DNA of 64,000 bases from UBA1431 sp002329665 (GTDB taxonomy: Bacteria; Bacillota; Clostridia; Christensenellales; UBA1431), in NCBI GenBank assembly GCA_040772545.1, contig JAXGXY010000001.1, positions 62,001-126,000 on the forward strand. Direction: 5' to 3'. Position numbers and translations under genes: made by a program. Under the pieces are notes generated by a model. That model did no database searches. It was not told the origin of the DNA and was given only the letters and a program-made list of their open reading frames with translations. Shown here one piece after another: positions 26,424 through 35,177 of the stretch (positions within the stretch are counted from its first letter, which is position 1; each line of letters starts with the position of its first letter).

Positions 26424-27470
26424 ATGAGCCTTGATTTTCTCAAAGCGCAGGGCGCGGTCCCTCTTGTAATAGCGGCCGCGGCGGTGGTCCTTGCGTTCCT
26501 CTTCAGGCGGCCGGCCGCCCGGCTCGTCATCCGTTTCACGCTGACGCGGCTGCGCCGGCGGAATCCCGACAGATACAAGCTGGTGCGGGACGGCCTTTTG
26601 CGGCCGGTCTCCTACATGTTCTTCACCGGGATCGCGCGGATCGCCATCGAATACATGGGCATACCCGAAAAAGCCTTCGGCGTCGTGGCCAACATCGTGT
26701 CGTCGCTGTTCATGGTGACGGCGTTCTGGGCGCTCTACGCGGCGGGAGGGTTCGTCGCGGTCCTTATCGCGGAATCCACGCGGGAAAAGGGGAACGGGGT
26801 GAACGCCACCGCAGCCAACTACGTTGCGGGCGCCATACGCATTGTGATCGTAGTGGTCGGCGTGCTGATGGTCCTCTCGCGCTGGGTGTCCGACATATCC
26901 GGGCTCATCGCCGGACTGGGCATCGGCGGTCTGGCTATAGCACTGGCGGCCCAGGACACCGCCGCCAACCTGTTCGGCAGCATCTCCATCATGCTGGACA
27001 AGCCGTTCGAGATCGGCGACTGGGTCGAGACCGAGGGCGTCGAGGGGACCGTGGAGAAAGTGGGGTTCCGCAGCAGCCGGATCCGAGCGTTCGACCAGTC
27101 CGTCATCACCATACCCAACTCAAAGCTCGCCAACAGCACCATATCAAACGGCACGAACCGGATCAAGCGCCGAATCACCTTCAGGCTCAGGCTCGTGTAT
27201 TCGACGCCGCCTAAAGCCATTTCCGACTATATCGAGCGAATCAAGGCGGTCCTGGAAGCCGACCCCGACGTCGAAAACGAGAGCGCCATGGTGTTCTTCG
27301 AAAACTTCGCGGACTCGGCCCTGGAAGTCTTCGTCAGCTACCACACGGTCGTCGATTATATTACCATGATGCGCGTGCGCGAGCGCGTGAACTTTGCCTT
27401 TCTCGAGGAAGCAAATGAGGCCGGCGTGTCCATGGCCTTCCCGTCGGTGAGCGTCTACCGCGAAAACTGA
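26424..27470 (+). CDS. mscS: MscS-family small-conductance mechanosensitive channel
   Basis: A 348-residue membrane channel that releases solutes on hypo-osmotic shock. ATG 26424 has GAGGTG six bases upstream; GTG 26415 is the alternative. Four hydrophobic segments precede the pore helix region ISGLIAGLGIGGLAIALAAQ, with the Gly/Ala packing of the MscS TM3, and the beta domain follows with DKPFEIGDWVETEGVEGTVE and VITIPNSKLANSTISN, both hallmarks of the family. Its position beside the betaine uptake operon gives one locus that both imports and releases osmolytes. It has its own promoter and terminator. Confidence 0.9.
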   Translation: MSLDFLKAQGAVPLVIAAAAVVLAFLFRRPAARLVIRFTLTRLRRRNPDRYKLVRDGLLRPVSYMFFTGIARIAIEYMGIPEKAFGVVANIVSSLFMVTAFWALYAAGGFVAVLIAESTREKGNGVNATAANYVAGAIRIVIVVVGVLMVLSRWVSDISGLIAGLGIGGLAIALAAQDTAANLFGSISIMLDKPFEIGDWVETEGVEGTVEKVGFRSSRIRAFDQSVITIPNSKLANSTISNGTNRIKRRITFRLRLVYSTPPKAISDYIERIKAVLEADPDVENESAMVFFENFADSALEVFVSYHTVVDYITMMRVRERVNFAFLEEANEAGVSMAFPSVSVYREN

Positions 27471-27500
27471 ACGCGAAGGAAATCGAAAGCATTGTATAGC

Positions 27501-27539
27501 GACACGGACCGGGAGCGCATCCGCCCCGGTCTGTCGTTT
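27501..27539 (+). terminator. Terminator after mscS
   Basis: GGACCGGG / CCCCGGTC hairpin with outer GACA/TGTC pairs, followed by a short GTTT. Confidence 0.65.
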
Positions 27540-27685
27540 CACGGCGCGGCCGCCGTTTAACCCGTGATGCTAAGTATTGTCCTGCCGTTTTCCATCCTGA
27601 ATCCTTTGTGAAGCAGGCCGACGTCGATGACGCTGGAAAATTCGGAAGAAGATGCAATGCATTTACAAAAAACAAAGGGAAAACT

Positions 27686-28417
27686 ATGAAAATAATATGT
27701 ATAGGTGACAGTCTTACGTTTGGCAGTGTCGGATACTCATACATCAAGTACCTCAAGCCAAAGATAAAAGCGATAAACGCAGGGGTTAACGGAGACACAA
27801 CGCTCGGGGCATACAAGCGTTTAAAGAAGTATCTCGGCAATTCGCGTTATGCTGATGTCCGTACTTATATTGTTTCCATAGGTACGAACGATATTTTTTT
27901 GCCGTACCTCAGTACGCTGTCGCCTGTATGGAAACGGCTGACGCAGCCAAGGATCGCTTCGAAAAAATGCCTTATCGGCGACGATGCATTTGCCGAATCA
28001 TACGAAAACATCCTGCGATTATTAAAGGAACATAATAAAGACGCCGTTGTTTTAGGCCTGCCGTTCATCCAAATGAAAGGCATTCCCTCTGAAAAGTTTC
28101 AAGCCCGTAACGCCATTATAAAAAGGCTTGCCGAAAAATATGGAATGCCCTATATTGGCACGTATTCCTTGCAGAAGTCAGCACTAAAAGCCCAACCACG
28201 GCTCTATTCCTGGCGTGCCAAGAGTATCTGTAGAGGATTGGATGCGATCATCATGTTTATATTCCCGTTCTCCAAGGATTGGTTTTCCAAGGCGCGCCGC
28301 CTCGAACTCACAGTCGACGGCGCCCATTTCAATTCTTTATCGGCAAGAATCGTGGCGGCTGAAATCAGCAAACAGGTTTTGCAATATGAGCGCGAAGGCG
28401 GAGAGACCGGACCGTAA
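27686..28417 (+). CDS. SGNH/GDSL-family hydrolase
   Basis: A 243-residue cytoplasmic esterase-like protein. Block I IICIGDSLTFGS has the catalytic Ser at about residue 9, block III is SIGTNDIFLPY, and block V is VDGAHFNSLSARIVAAEI with the Asp-x-x-His pair. The start is ATG 27686 after AAAGGGAAAAC; the longer frame to 27608 has no ribosome site. Codon use is clearly more AT-rich than in mscS or xfp, and the gene ends just before a tRNA 3' fragment, suggesting transfer. A segment of about 30 residues (KAQPRLYSWRAKSICRGLDA) before block V is an insertion in this family. Substrate unknown. Confidence 0.8.
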   Translation: MKIICIGDSLTFGSVGYSYIKYLKPKIKAINAGVNGDTTLGAYKRLKKYLGNSRYADVRTYIVSIGTNDIFLPYLSTLSPVWKRLTQPRIASKKCLIGDDAFAESYENILRLLKEHNKDAVVLGLPFIQMKGIPSEKFQARNAIIKRLAEKYGMPYIGTYSLQKSALKAQPRLYSWRAKSICRGLDAIIMFIFPFSKDWFSKARRLELTVDGAHFNSLSARIVAAEISKQVLQYEREGGETGP

Positions 28418-28420
28418 GCG

Positions 28421-28451
28421 GTTCGAGGGTTCGAATCCCCCTTCTCCGCCA
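28421..28451 (+). repeat. Second tRNA-Ser-like 3' fragment (att-site remnant)
   Basis: GAGGGTTCGAATCCC followed by CCTTCTCCGCCA resembles the T arm, acceptor strand and encoded CCA of another tRNA-Ser type (acceptor CTTCTCC rather than TCTCTCC). There is no upstream tRNA body: the SGNH gene stop lies 4 bases before it. It looks like the scar of an integration event next to the AT-rich patch on its right. Confidence 0.55.
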
Positions 28452-28503
28452 AAGAACCAGCCCCCCGCAGGAGTGCGAGGGGCTTTTATAAATGAGTATG
28501 TTA

Positions 28504-28683
28504 CTACTTCACAGAACAATCAACAGAAAAAAACAGTTCTGGTTGAATTTCTTCTTCTCTCATATACTCAATTCTGGCAATATTACTATTTGGGTCTTCT
28601 TGTTTTTGTTGACTTTTAATGGTAGTGATTAATGACTCTAGTGTTTCCAAAGACGGCCCTTCAAAAATCGTATACCTAGTCAT
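28504..28683 (-). CDS. Small protein of 59 residues downstream of the protease gene
   Basis: A short gene with a very strong ribosome site: AAAGGAGG then 8 bases to ATG 28683. The product begins MTRYTIFEGPSLETLESL, contains the charged stretch IKSQQKQEDPNSN, and ends FFSVDCSVK. It has no signal peptide or transmembrane helix and I do not recognise it. It lies 42 bases after the stop of the ClpP-fold protease gene on the same strand and is probably co-transcribed, so it may be a partner or substrate. AT-rich like its neighbour. The quality of the ribosome site is the main argument that it is real. Confidence 0.6.
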   Translation of the reverse strand: MTRYTIFEGPSLETLESLITTIKSQQKQEDPNSNIARIEYMREEEIQPELFFSVDCSVK

Positions 28684-28725
28684 TATAACGACCTCCTTTA
28701 ATTGCAGAGTAGCATAATTTTGCCC

Positions 28726-29907
28726 CTATTTCAAGAGTACTTTTTTCTTGGCATTTTGTTCCAAATCCTGACGAATTCCAGTTAAATCAATTATAGCACC
28801 ACAATCACAGGATAATTTGTTTGTTCTAGGATACGGTTTAAAACCATCATCCTCATACTTCTTTTTAATAACCGGATCGTCATTAAATATTGCATATATT
28901 TTATGTTTTTGCCCACAATTTTGGCACGATATCTCAAAACCTATTATAGGCGTAGAGTTGATTCTCGTGCTAGATACTACTGTTTTTGTCAATAGATTAT
29001 CAGCTGTTATATATAATTTATATATTGATGTTCGATCGAATAAAATCCTACATACAATTTGAATTCTATAAATTAAATCCGCCAGTTTTTCATCCTCATC
29101 GTCAGCATTAATTATTTTTAACCCGATTTCTTTTATATCCTCAATTTTTAATGATCGTCCATGGGTTCTCCATTTTGAATGATTTACTAAATCTTTTGCG
29201 ATTTTTTTTGCCCGCATCTTTTTCATGCGCAAAGTAACCGGTCTATGTCTAGTCTCAGTTACATCCCAATTGCTAAATTTATATTCAACCAGCCATCTTT
29301 TTACTAAGTCGATAGCAAAATTCATTGAATTATTCATCCCGCCTATTTCACCGGGCGTTATTTGTGCGATTATAATAGCATCAAGTTTATTAAGCTTATT
29401 TGCTTTCGCATCGATATATTTTTGATCAAGCCATTCTAAGTAATCATATGCTGAAACCACTGACCGACCACAAGGAATTTGAGCATCAATTGGGCCAAGA
29501 CTTCCGGTTTCAGTCATGATTATATCATTACCTGATAAAACCATAATAGTACCAGCACTTTTAGCTTCACCGCTAACTACAAAAGCAACATTCTTAAACC
29601 TGTTATGAAGCAGCTTAACTATTTCCTCCGTAGCTGTGCCGCTCCCGCCAGGCGTTTCAATATAGACATCGGCATTTTCATATTTAGCATCGTAGTCGCG
29701 CAGGATGTCTTTAAGATAATAATAATCTGTCTGATTGATTCCAATATCAGCCTGGTTTGAAGCAATTCCCTTATGCATTGCAGCATTATAAATAATTAAG
29801 TAGCGCCCACGATATTCATTGTAATTTTTAATTAGTGATGTCAGTTCCGAGACTAAATCAAATCCTGGATTCTTTACTTTTTCCAAATATTCTTTTAATA
29901 AACCCAT
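28726..29907 (-). CDS. ClpP-fold serine protease of the SDH/SppA-like family
   Basis: A 393-residue soluble protein. The ClpP/crotonase-type core is seen in VYIETPGGSGTATEEIVKLL (oxyanion strand), then FVVSGEAKSAGTIMVLSGND with the probable nucleophile Ser in KSAGT (about residue 117) and ETGSLGPIDAQIP. This matches the serine dehydrogenase proteinase family (PF01972). The C-terminal 100 residues carry two CxxC-like pairs (ISCQNCGQKH and LSCDCGA), a likely zinc ribbon that is not part of the standard family. ATG 29907 has AGGGGGGA upstream. The gene is AT-rich compared with both flanks and sits next to a tRNA scar, so horizontal origin is likely; a defence role is possible but not shown. Confidence 0.78.
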   Translation of the reverse strand: MGLLKEYLEKVKNPGFDLVSELTSLIKNYNEYRGRYLIIYNAAMHKGIASNQADIGINQTDYYYLKDILRDYDAKYENADVYIETPGGSGTATEEIVKLLHNRFKNVAFVVSGEAKSAGTIMVLSGNDIIMTETGSLGPIDAQIPCGRSVVSAYDYLEWLDQKYIDAKANKLNKLDAIIIAQITPGEIGGMNNSMNFAIDLVKRWLVEYKFSNWDVTETRHRPVTLRMKKMRAKKIAKDLVNHSKWRTHGRSLKIEDIKEIGLKIINADDEDEKLADLIYRIQIVCRILFDRTSIYKLYITADNLLTKTVVSSTRINSTPIIGFEISCQNCGQKHKIYAIFNDDPVIKKKYEDDGFKPYPRTNKLSCDCGAIIDLTGIRQDLEQNAKKKVLLK

Positions 29908-29927
29908 TGAAATCCCCCCTACCTAAC

Positions 29928-29956
29928 AAAATATACTAATATCCATAATAATTCAA
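29928..29956 (-). promoter_or_regulatory. Promoter of the SDH-family protease gene
   Basis: Minus strand TTGAAT (29956-29951), 17-base spacer, TATTTT (29933-29928); a 15-base spacer to TATATT is the alternative. The rest of 29957-30156 shows no gene. Confidence 0.5.
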
Positions 29957-30156
29957 TATAATAGGTCATGAATTTTAATAAGAATTATACAAATCTGAAT
30001 AATCCCACATAATTTAATTTATGCAAACCTATCAAAACAAGGTTAGCCCTGCCTTCCCCTCCCCCCAATTCATGAATCCTGCCCGAACAAGCAATACTAA
30101 GGGCAAAGCACGGGCGGACGGACGCCGCCTGAAATAGCCGCGAAGGGGGAACGGCC

Positions 30157-32517
30157 GTGGAGCCGAACACGGAAGCACTCGAAAGGCTGAACGCGTACTG
30201 GATGGCCTGCAACTATCTGGCGGCCGGCATGATCTACCTAAAGGACAATCCGCTTCTAAAAGAGCCTCTAAAACCGGAGCACGTAAAGATGAGGCTCCTC
30301 GGGCACTGGGGGACGAGCCCGGGCCTCTCTTTCATCTACGTCCATCTCAACAGGGCCATCAATAAGCACGGCCTCGACATGATCTTCATCGCGGGGCCGG
30401 GGCACGGCGCGCCGGGGGTGATCGCGCCGGTCTATCTGGAGGGGACGTATTCCGAAGTCTACCCCAGGGTGTCCGAGGACGCGGAGGGGATGAAAAGGCT
30501 CTTCAAGCAGTTCTCGTTCCCCGGGGGCATAGGCAGCCATTGCACGCCCGAACTGCCCGGGTCGATCCACGAGGGCGGGGAACTGGGGTACAGCCTTTCG
30601 CACGCCTACGGCGCGGCGTTCGATAATCCGGACCTGATCGCGGCGGTGGTGGTCGGCGACGGGGAGGCGGAGACGGGCCCGCTCGCGACGGCGTGGCACT
30701 CCAACAAGTTTCTGAACCCCAAGCGTGACGGGGCGGTCCTGCCCATACTGCATCTGAACGGGTACAAGATCGCGAATCCGACCATACTCGCGAGGATCAG
30801 CAAAAAAGAGCTCGAAAGCCTCTTCACGGGCTACGGCTACAAACCACATTTCGTCGAGGGCGACGAACCGATGCAGATGCACCGGGACATGGCCAAAACG
30901 CTGGACAGGGCCGTCGGGGAGATACGGCGACTGCAGCGCCGGGCGCGCGGCGCGGGGGATATAGAGCGCCCGATGTGGCCCATGATCGTACTGCGCTCGC
31001 CCAAGGGCTGGACGGGCCCCAAGGAAGTGGACGGGCTGAAGCTGGAGGGGTTCTGGCGGTCGCACCAGGTGCCGGTCACCAACGTCCACGAAGACCCTGA
31101 GCGCCTGAAAGCCCTGGAAAAATGGCTGAGAAGCTACGATCCGCATTCGCTCTTCGACGAGACCGGCAGGCTCCGCCCCAAACTGAGGGAACTGGCGCCG
31201 AGGGGGAACAAACGGATGAGCGCCAACCCCATGACCAGCGGGCTGACGAGGAGGCGGCTGAGGATGCCGGACTTCAGGGACTACGCGGTCCAAGTGGACA
31301 GGCCCGGCGCGGTACTGGCCGAAAACACCCGCCCGACCGGGGAACTGCTAAGAGACATCCTTATAAAGAACCCGGAAAACTTCAGGGTGTTCGGCCCCGA
31401 CGAGACCGCGTCCAACCGCCTCGACGCCGTCTACCAGGCGAGCAAGAAGGTGTGGATGGGCGAGATCATCGAAGACGACGCGGGCGGGAGCGAACTATCG
31501 AGGGACGGCCGGATCATGGAGATGCTCAGCGAACACACGTTGCTCGGGTGGCTGGAAGGGTACATCCTCACGGGGAGGCACGGTCTGTTCCATACGTACG
31601 AGGCCTTTTCCCACATCATCGACTCGATGTTCAACCAGCACGCCAAGTGGCTGGACGCGAGCAAGACGGAGGTGTCCTGGCGCGCGCCCATATCCTCGGA
31701 GAACATCCTGCTCTCCTCGACGGTCTGGCGGCAGGACCACAACGGCTTCTCGCACCAGGAGCCGGGTTTTCTGGACATCGTGGTCAACAAGAGCCCCGAG
31801 ATCGTGCGCATCTACCTCCCGCCCGACGCGAACTGCCTGCTTTCCACGATAGACCATTGCCTGATGAGCACGGACTACGTCAACGTGATCGTCGCGGACA
31901 AACAGAGGCACCTTCAGTACCTGGACATGGACGAAGCGGTGAAGCACTGCACGAAGGGGATCGGCATCTGGGACTGGGCCAGCACCGACGACAGTGCGGA
32001 CGAGGCGGATGTCGTGATGGCGAGCTGCGGCGATGTCCCGACGAAGGAGGCGCTGGCGGCCGTGGCCATTTTGCGCGAGGAATTCCCTTCGCTCAAGGTA
32101 CGGTTCGTCAACGTCGTCGACCTGACGAGGCTGATGCCCGCCGAGGACCACCCGCACGGGCTGACCGACGTGGAGTTCAATGCGCTGTTCACGGCCGACA
32201 GGCCGGTGGTGTTCAACTTCCACGGCTATCCCTGGCTGATCCACAAACTGACGTACAGGCGCACCAACCAGGAACGGATCCATGTGCGCGGCTACAAGGA
32301 GAAAGGCAACATCAACACGCCGCTCGAACTGACGATCAAGAACCAGGCCGACAGGTTCAACCTGGTCATCGACGTGATCGACAGGCTGCCCGGCCTCGGC
32401 GCGAAGGGGGCGCACTGCAGGGAACACATGAAAAACCGTATCATAGAAAATATTCGCTACGCCTACGAACACGGCGTCGACAGGGACGAGATCGCCAACT
32501 GGCAGTGGCCGTATTAG
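30157..32517 (+). CDS. xfp: Xylulose-5-phosphate/fructose-6-phosphate phosphoketolase
   Basis: A 786-residue TPP enzyme that splits xylulose 5-phosphate (and often fructose 6-phosphate) with phosphate to give acetyl phosphate. Motifs: LGHWGTSPGLSFIYVHLNR near the N-terminus, SHCTPELPGSIHEGGELGYS, the TPP/Mg site VVVGDGEAETGPLATAWHSN, and FRVFGPDETASNRLD and HTYEAFSHIIDSMFNQHAKW later. Length and motif order match the family (about 790). Start GTG 30157 with GAAGGGGGAACGG upstream. It is a single-gene unit and gives the organism a carbon-saving pentose route to acetate. Its 3' end is copied in a direct repeat 374 bases downstream. Confidence 0.95.
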   Translation: MEPNTEALERLNAYWMACNYLAAGMIYLKDNPLLKEPLKPEHVKMRLLGHWGTSPGLSFIYVHLNRAINKHGLDMIFIAGPGHGAPGVIAPVYLEGTYSEVYPRVSEDAEGMKRLFKQFSFPGGIGSHCTPELPGSIHEGGELGYSLSHAYGAAFDNPDLIAAVVVGDGEAETGPLATAWHSNKFLNPKRDGAVLPILHLNGYKIANPTILARISKKELESLFTGYGYKPHFVEGDEPMQMHRDMAKTLDRAVGEIRRLQRRARGAGDIERPMWPMIVLRSPKGWTGPKEVDGLKLEGFWRSHQVPVTNVHEDPERLKALEKWLRSYDPHSLFDETGRLRPKLRELAPRGNKRMSANPMTSGLTRRRLRMPDFRDYAVQVDRPGAVLAENTRPTGELLRDILIKNPENFRVFGPDETASNRLDAVYQASKKVWMGEIIEDDAGGSELSRDGRIMEMLSEHTLLGWLEGYILTGRHGLFHTYEAFSHIIDSMFNQHAKWLDASKTEVSWRAPISSENILLSSTVWRQDHNGFSHQEPGFLDIVVNKSPEIVRIYLPPDANCLLSTIDHCLMSTDYVNVIVADKQRHLQYLDMDEAVKHCTKGIGIWDWASTDDSADEADVVMASCGDVPTKEALAAVAILREEFPSLKVRFVNVVDLTRLMPAEDHPHGLTDVEFNALFTADRPVVFNFHGYPWLIHKLTYRRTNQERIHVRGYKEKGNINTPLELTIKNQADRFNLVIDVIDRLPGLGAKGAHCREHMKNRIIENIRYAYEHGVDRDEIANWQWPY

Positions 32518-32898
32518 TGGCGCAGTATAGCTTCTGTTTGCTTAGCAGGTTCCCCCGGTCGGTTGAAACGCGCTTGCCGCATATCGCCGGTTCGGATTGG
32601 AGACCATTGGGAATGTTCGGGCTGCGAAAAGTGAGGCGCCGGCGCCAGCCCTGCCCAGGCAATCCCCCGCTAAGGGAGGCTTTGCCCAAGAAACTCAGAC
32701 GAAGCCCTTTTAGAGCGACCTCTCGCGGAGGCTTGCCCGCGTAATAACCACGCAAAGCGTAGCTTTGCGTGGAAGAGGAGGAGCAACGAAGCGGGTGCGA
32801 GGAATCCCCGAAGCGCGAAGCGGAAAAGGGGTTACGAGCGAAGCGGAGTTTGCTCCGACGAGGCGCGAAGGGGTCGCAGTGGCCGTATTAGTGGCGCA
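32502..32898. repeat. 23-bp direct repeats bracketing a hairpin-rich noncoding segment
   Basis: The last codons of xfp and the first bases after its stop (32502-32524) are repeated exactly at 32876-32898. The 351 bases between them contain no convincing gene but several hairpins, such as CCACGCAAAGC-gta-GCTTTGCGTGG at 32748-32771 and CGGAGTTTGCTCCG near 32846, and many GAAGCG/GCGAAG units. This fits a small repetitive element inserted with a long target duplication, or a local duplication. The remaining bases up to 33023 hold nothing else I can identify. Confidence 0.7.
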
Positions 32899-33023
32899 AG
32901 CAATAACTTCGGTTGAAACGGCCCGGCGGCACCGAAACAAGGGTTTTCACGTTTTGCCGTAATCATGCGGCACAAAAAAGCAAAGACTAAATACGGGTAT
33001 CACATTCAAGGAGCGATGCGACG

Positions 33024-34124
33024 ATGGACAAACGCCTGAGAAAAACTGCCCCGGCGCTTCTTCTTTGCCTCGCGCTCGTAACGGCCTGCACGCCGGTCCC
33101 AAAGCCGCAGGGCACCGCCGCGCCGACGCCGGCCCGTGTCACGCCCGCAACCCCAGCCAAAACGCCCGCGCCTGCGGCCGACACCGCGGCGGATTATTTC
33201 GCGTTCAAGGCGGACCGGCGCCTGACGTACAGGGGCACGGGAAACGAATTTGCGTCCTACGTGACGCTTGTGGATTACCTGAAAAACGGCGTGGCCCAGA
33301 CGCGCCAGGACAACGGCGGGACCACGACGGTCTTCGTATACGCGCTCGCCGATAACGCCATAAAAAGAGTCTTTTCCAGGGAAGAAACCTATTTCAAATA
33401 CGATTTCACTGCGTCTTTTAACGATGACGAGGTCCTCGTCAAGGAGCCGATACGGACCGGCAACTCCTGGACCCTGGGTGACGGGTCCGTTCGGGCCATA
33501 ACGGCCGTGGACAAAAAGGTCACGACGCCTTCCGGCACGTACAGGGCGCTGGAAATCACCACGACGGGCGCAGAGTCCGCGCAAAAGGATTATTACGCCA
33601 AGGACATCGGCCTGGTGAAATCGGAGTTCGCGTCCGGCGGCAACACGGTCACCAGCGAACTCGAAAGCATCGAAATAGGCGTTTTTGCCAAGGCAACGGT
33701 CCGGTTCTATTTCCCCGAATTCGACCGGCAGAAGGCAGTGTACGAGGAAAGGGCCGTCGAGACCAAAACGAACGAAGACGCCGTGCCCAAGCTGCGGCTC
33801 GGCCTGCAAACCGTCCCCTTCGGAAGCGGCCTGACAAAGACGCTCTCCGACGACACGAAAATCCTGGGGGTAAGTCTTGACGACGGCAAGGGCATCGTCA
33901 CCGTGGATTTCTCGAAGGAACTCATAGAAAAAATGAACGCGGGGACCGCGCTCGAAGGACTGATCATAAAGAGCATCACCAACACATTCGGCCATTATTA
34001 CGGAATGGACAAGGTGGTCATACACGTCGAAGGAAAACCGTATGAATCAGGGCACGTCATGCTCAGGCCCGGGGAATACTTCAACGTATCGGACGACGGG
34101 ACGGCCGAATACCAGGCGCCGTGA
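33024..34124 (+). CDS. Lipoprotein with C-terminal GerMN domain
   Basis: A 366-residue lipoprotein: signal ALLLCLALVTACTP with the lipobox Cys at about residue 23, then a Pro/Ala/Thr-rich linker (residues 25-55), a beta-rich middle domain (about 60-215), and a GerMN domain at the end (TVRFYFPEFDR ... KGIVTVDFSKELIEKMNAGT ... LIIKSITNTF ... VVIHVEGKPYES). GerMN domains occur in GerM and other sporulation or cell-envelope proteins of Bacillota and are thought to aid assembly of ring-like or peptidoglycan-associated structures. The middle domain is not recognised. ATG 33024 has AAGGAGCGATGCG upstream. It stands alone in its orientation. Confidence 0.75.
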   Translation: MDKRLRKTAPALLLCLALVTACTPVPKPQGTAAPTPARVTPATPAKTPAPAADTAADYFAFKADRRLTYRGTGNEFASYVTLVDYLKNGVAQTRQDNGGTTTVFVYALADNAIKRVFSREETYFKYDFTASFNDDEVLVKEPIRTGNSWTLGDGSVRAITAVDKKVTTPSGTYRALEITTTGAESAQKDYYAKDIGLVKSEFASGGNTVTSELESIEIGVFAKATVRFYFPEFDRQKAVYEERAVETKTNEDAVPKLRLGLQTVPFGSGLTKTLSDDTKILGVSLDDGKGIVTVDFSKELIEKMNAGTALEGLIIKSITNTFGHYYGMDKVVIHVEGKPYESGHVMLRPGEYFNVSDDGTAEYQAP

Positions 34125-34241
34125 ACGGTTTTTGCCGGAGCCTTCTATTCTTTTTCGATTGTAAAAAATAATGTTGACACGGTGTTGTCACTCCTTTGAG
34201 GTACACTGAAAAAAATGTTACTCGAGGGAGGTATGCCCCAT

Positions 34242-34889
34242 ATGAGGCCCAAAGTCATCATGCACGCCCAGACGAGCCTGGACGGCCGAATACGCGGGTT
34301 CGACGACACGGGCATCTATTACGCCGTCGCCGCCCGCTTCAACGAGGACATGGCGCTGGTCGGAAGCGAAACCATGTACACGGCCGCTGCCGAGTACCCG
34401 CCCGAAACGGAAAAAGACTTCGTAAAGCCCCTAGCCGACCCGGACGACAGGCGCACGCTGTGCGTCGTGCCCGACAGCCGCGGGAGGCTTAGCAACCTGC
34501 ACGTGTTCCGGGACTCGCAGTACTGCCGGGACGTCATCGTACTGGTTTCGGCTTCCACCCCCGAATCCTATCTTGAATACCTGCGCGCGCGCGACTACGA
34601 TTTCATCGTCGCCGGAGAGGACCGCGTAAACCTGGAAAAAGCGCTGGAAATCTTGTATGAAAGCTACGGCTGCCAGACGATTAGGACCGACAGCGGCGGG
34701 GCCCTGACCAGCGCGCTCCTGCAGCGTGGGCTCGTAGACGAGATCAGCCTCGTCATATCCCCCTGCCTTGTCGGAACAGACGCCCCGCACCTGTTCAGGA
34801 GCCTGTCCCTGCCCCGGCGGATGGAGCTAATGCTAAAGGACAATGAAGTTGTGGACGGCCATCTCTGCCTAATCTACAGGGTGCTGTGA
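34242..34889 (+). CDS. RibD C-terminal / dihydrofolate reductase-like reductase
   Basis: A 215-residue protein of the RibD_C/DHFR superfamily. The beginning KVIMHAQTSLDGRI and VGSETMYTAAAEYPP, the middle CQTIRTDSGGALTSALLQRG and the end DEISLVISPCLVGTD are typical of the reductase domain of riboflavin biosynthesis, but the deaminase domain is absent and no rib genes are near. It probably reduces another substrate with NADPH. ATG 34242 was chosen because GGGAGG lies 9 bases upstream; the ATGs at 34215 and 34233 lie before or on top of that site. Confidence 0.8.
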   Translation: MRPKVIMHAQTSLDGRIRGFDDTGIYYAVAARFNEDMALVGSETMYTAAAEYPPETEKDFVKPLADPDDRRTLCVVPDSRGRLSNLHVFRDSQYCRDVIVLVSASTPESYLEYLRARDYDFIVAGEDRVNLEKALEILYESYGCQTIRTDSGGALTSALLQRGLVDEISLVISPCLVGTDAPHLFRSLSLPRRMELMLKDNEVVDGHLCLIYRVL

Positions 34890-34931
34890 AGCACAGGCCC
34901 CCTTCGCTGCACAAAAAACCAGTTCAAACCG

Positions 34932-34960
34932 CTGCCGGCAAACCATGGGTCTGCCGGCAG
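34932..34960. repeat. Hairpin CTGCCGGCA...TGCCGGCAG, first copy
   Basis: A 9-bp stem with inner AAACC/GGGT pairing, 42 bases after the reductase stop, followed by TTTGG. A similar hairpin occurs at 53206-53238. The rest of 34890-35140 holds no gene. Confidence 0.55.
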
Positions 34961-35177
34961 TTTGGCTCTAGCGCTTGGCGGTCAGGGCTAAAGCGTAAGC
35001 CCAGCCTCGGATATAACGACGGCGAATTACAGCATATATTCCCAAGGCGAAGGGCGTCTGCCGCAGCATAAGGCCGCTTGACAGGCGGCGGGGAGGGTGT
35101 TAAATAATAAATGAGCCGAGCGTTTAACTAAAACGGCAGATAAAATGTCCAGTATTGTGCAAGGGGGCGGATGCGGT

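Noticed and set aside
31122..32744. A 540-codon second plus-strand frame inside xfp
   Set aside because: It overlaps the phosphoketolase in another frame and shows Arg/Gly/Gln-rich low-complexity content.
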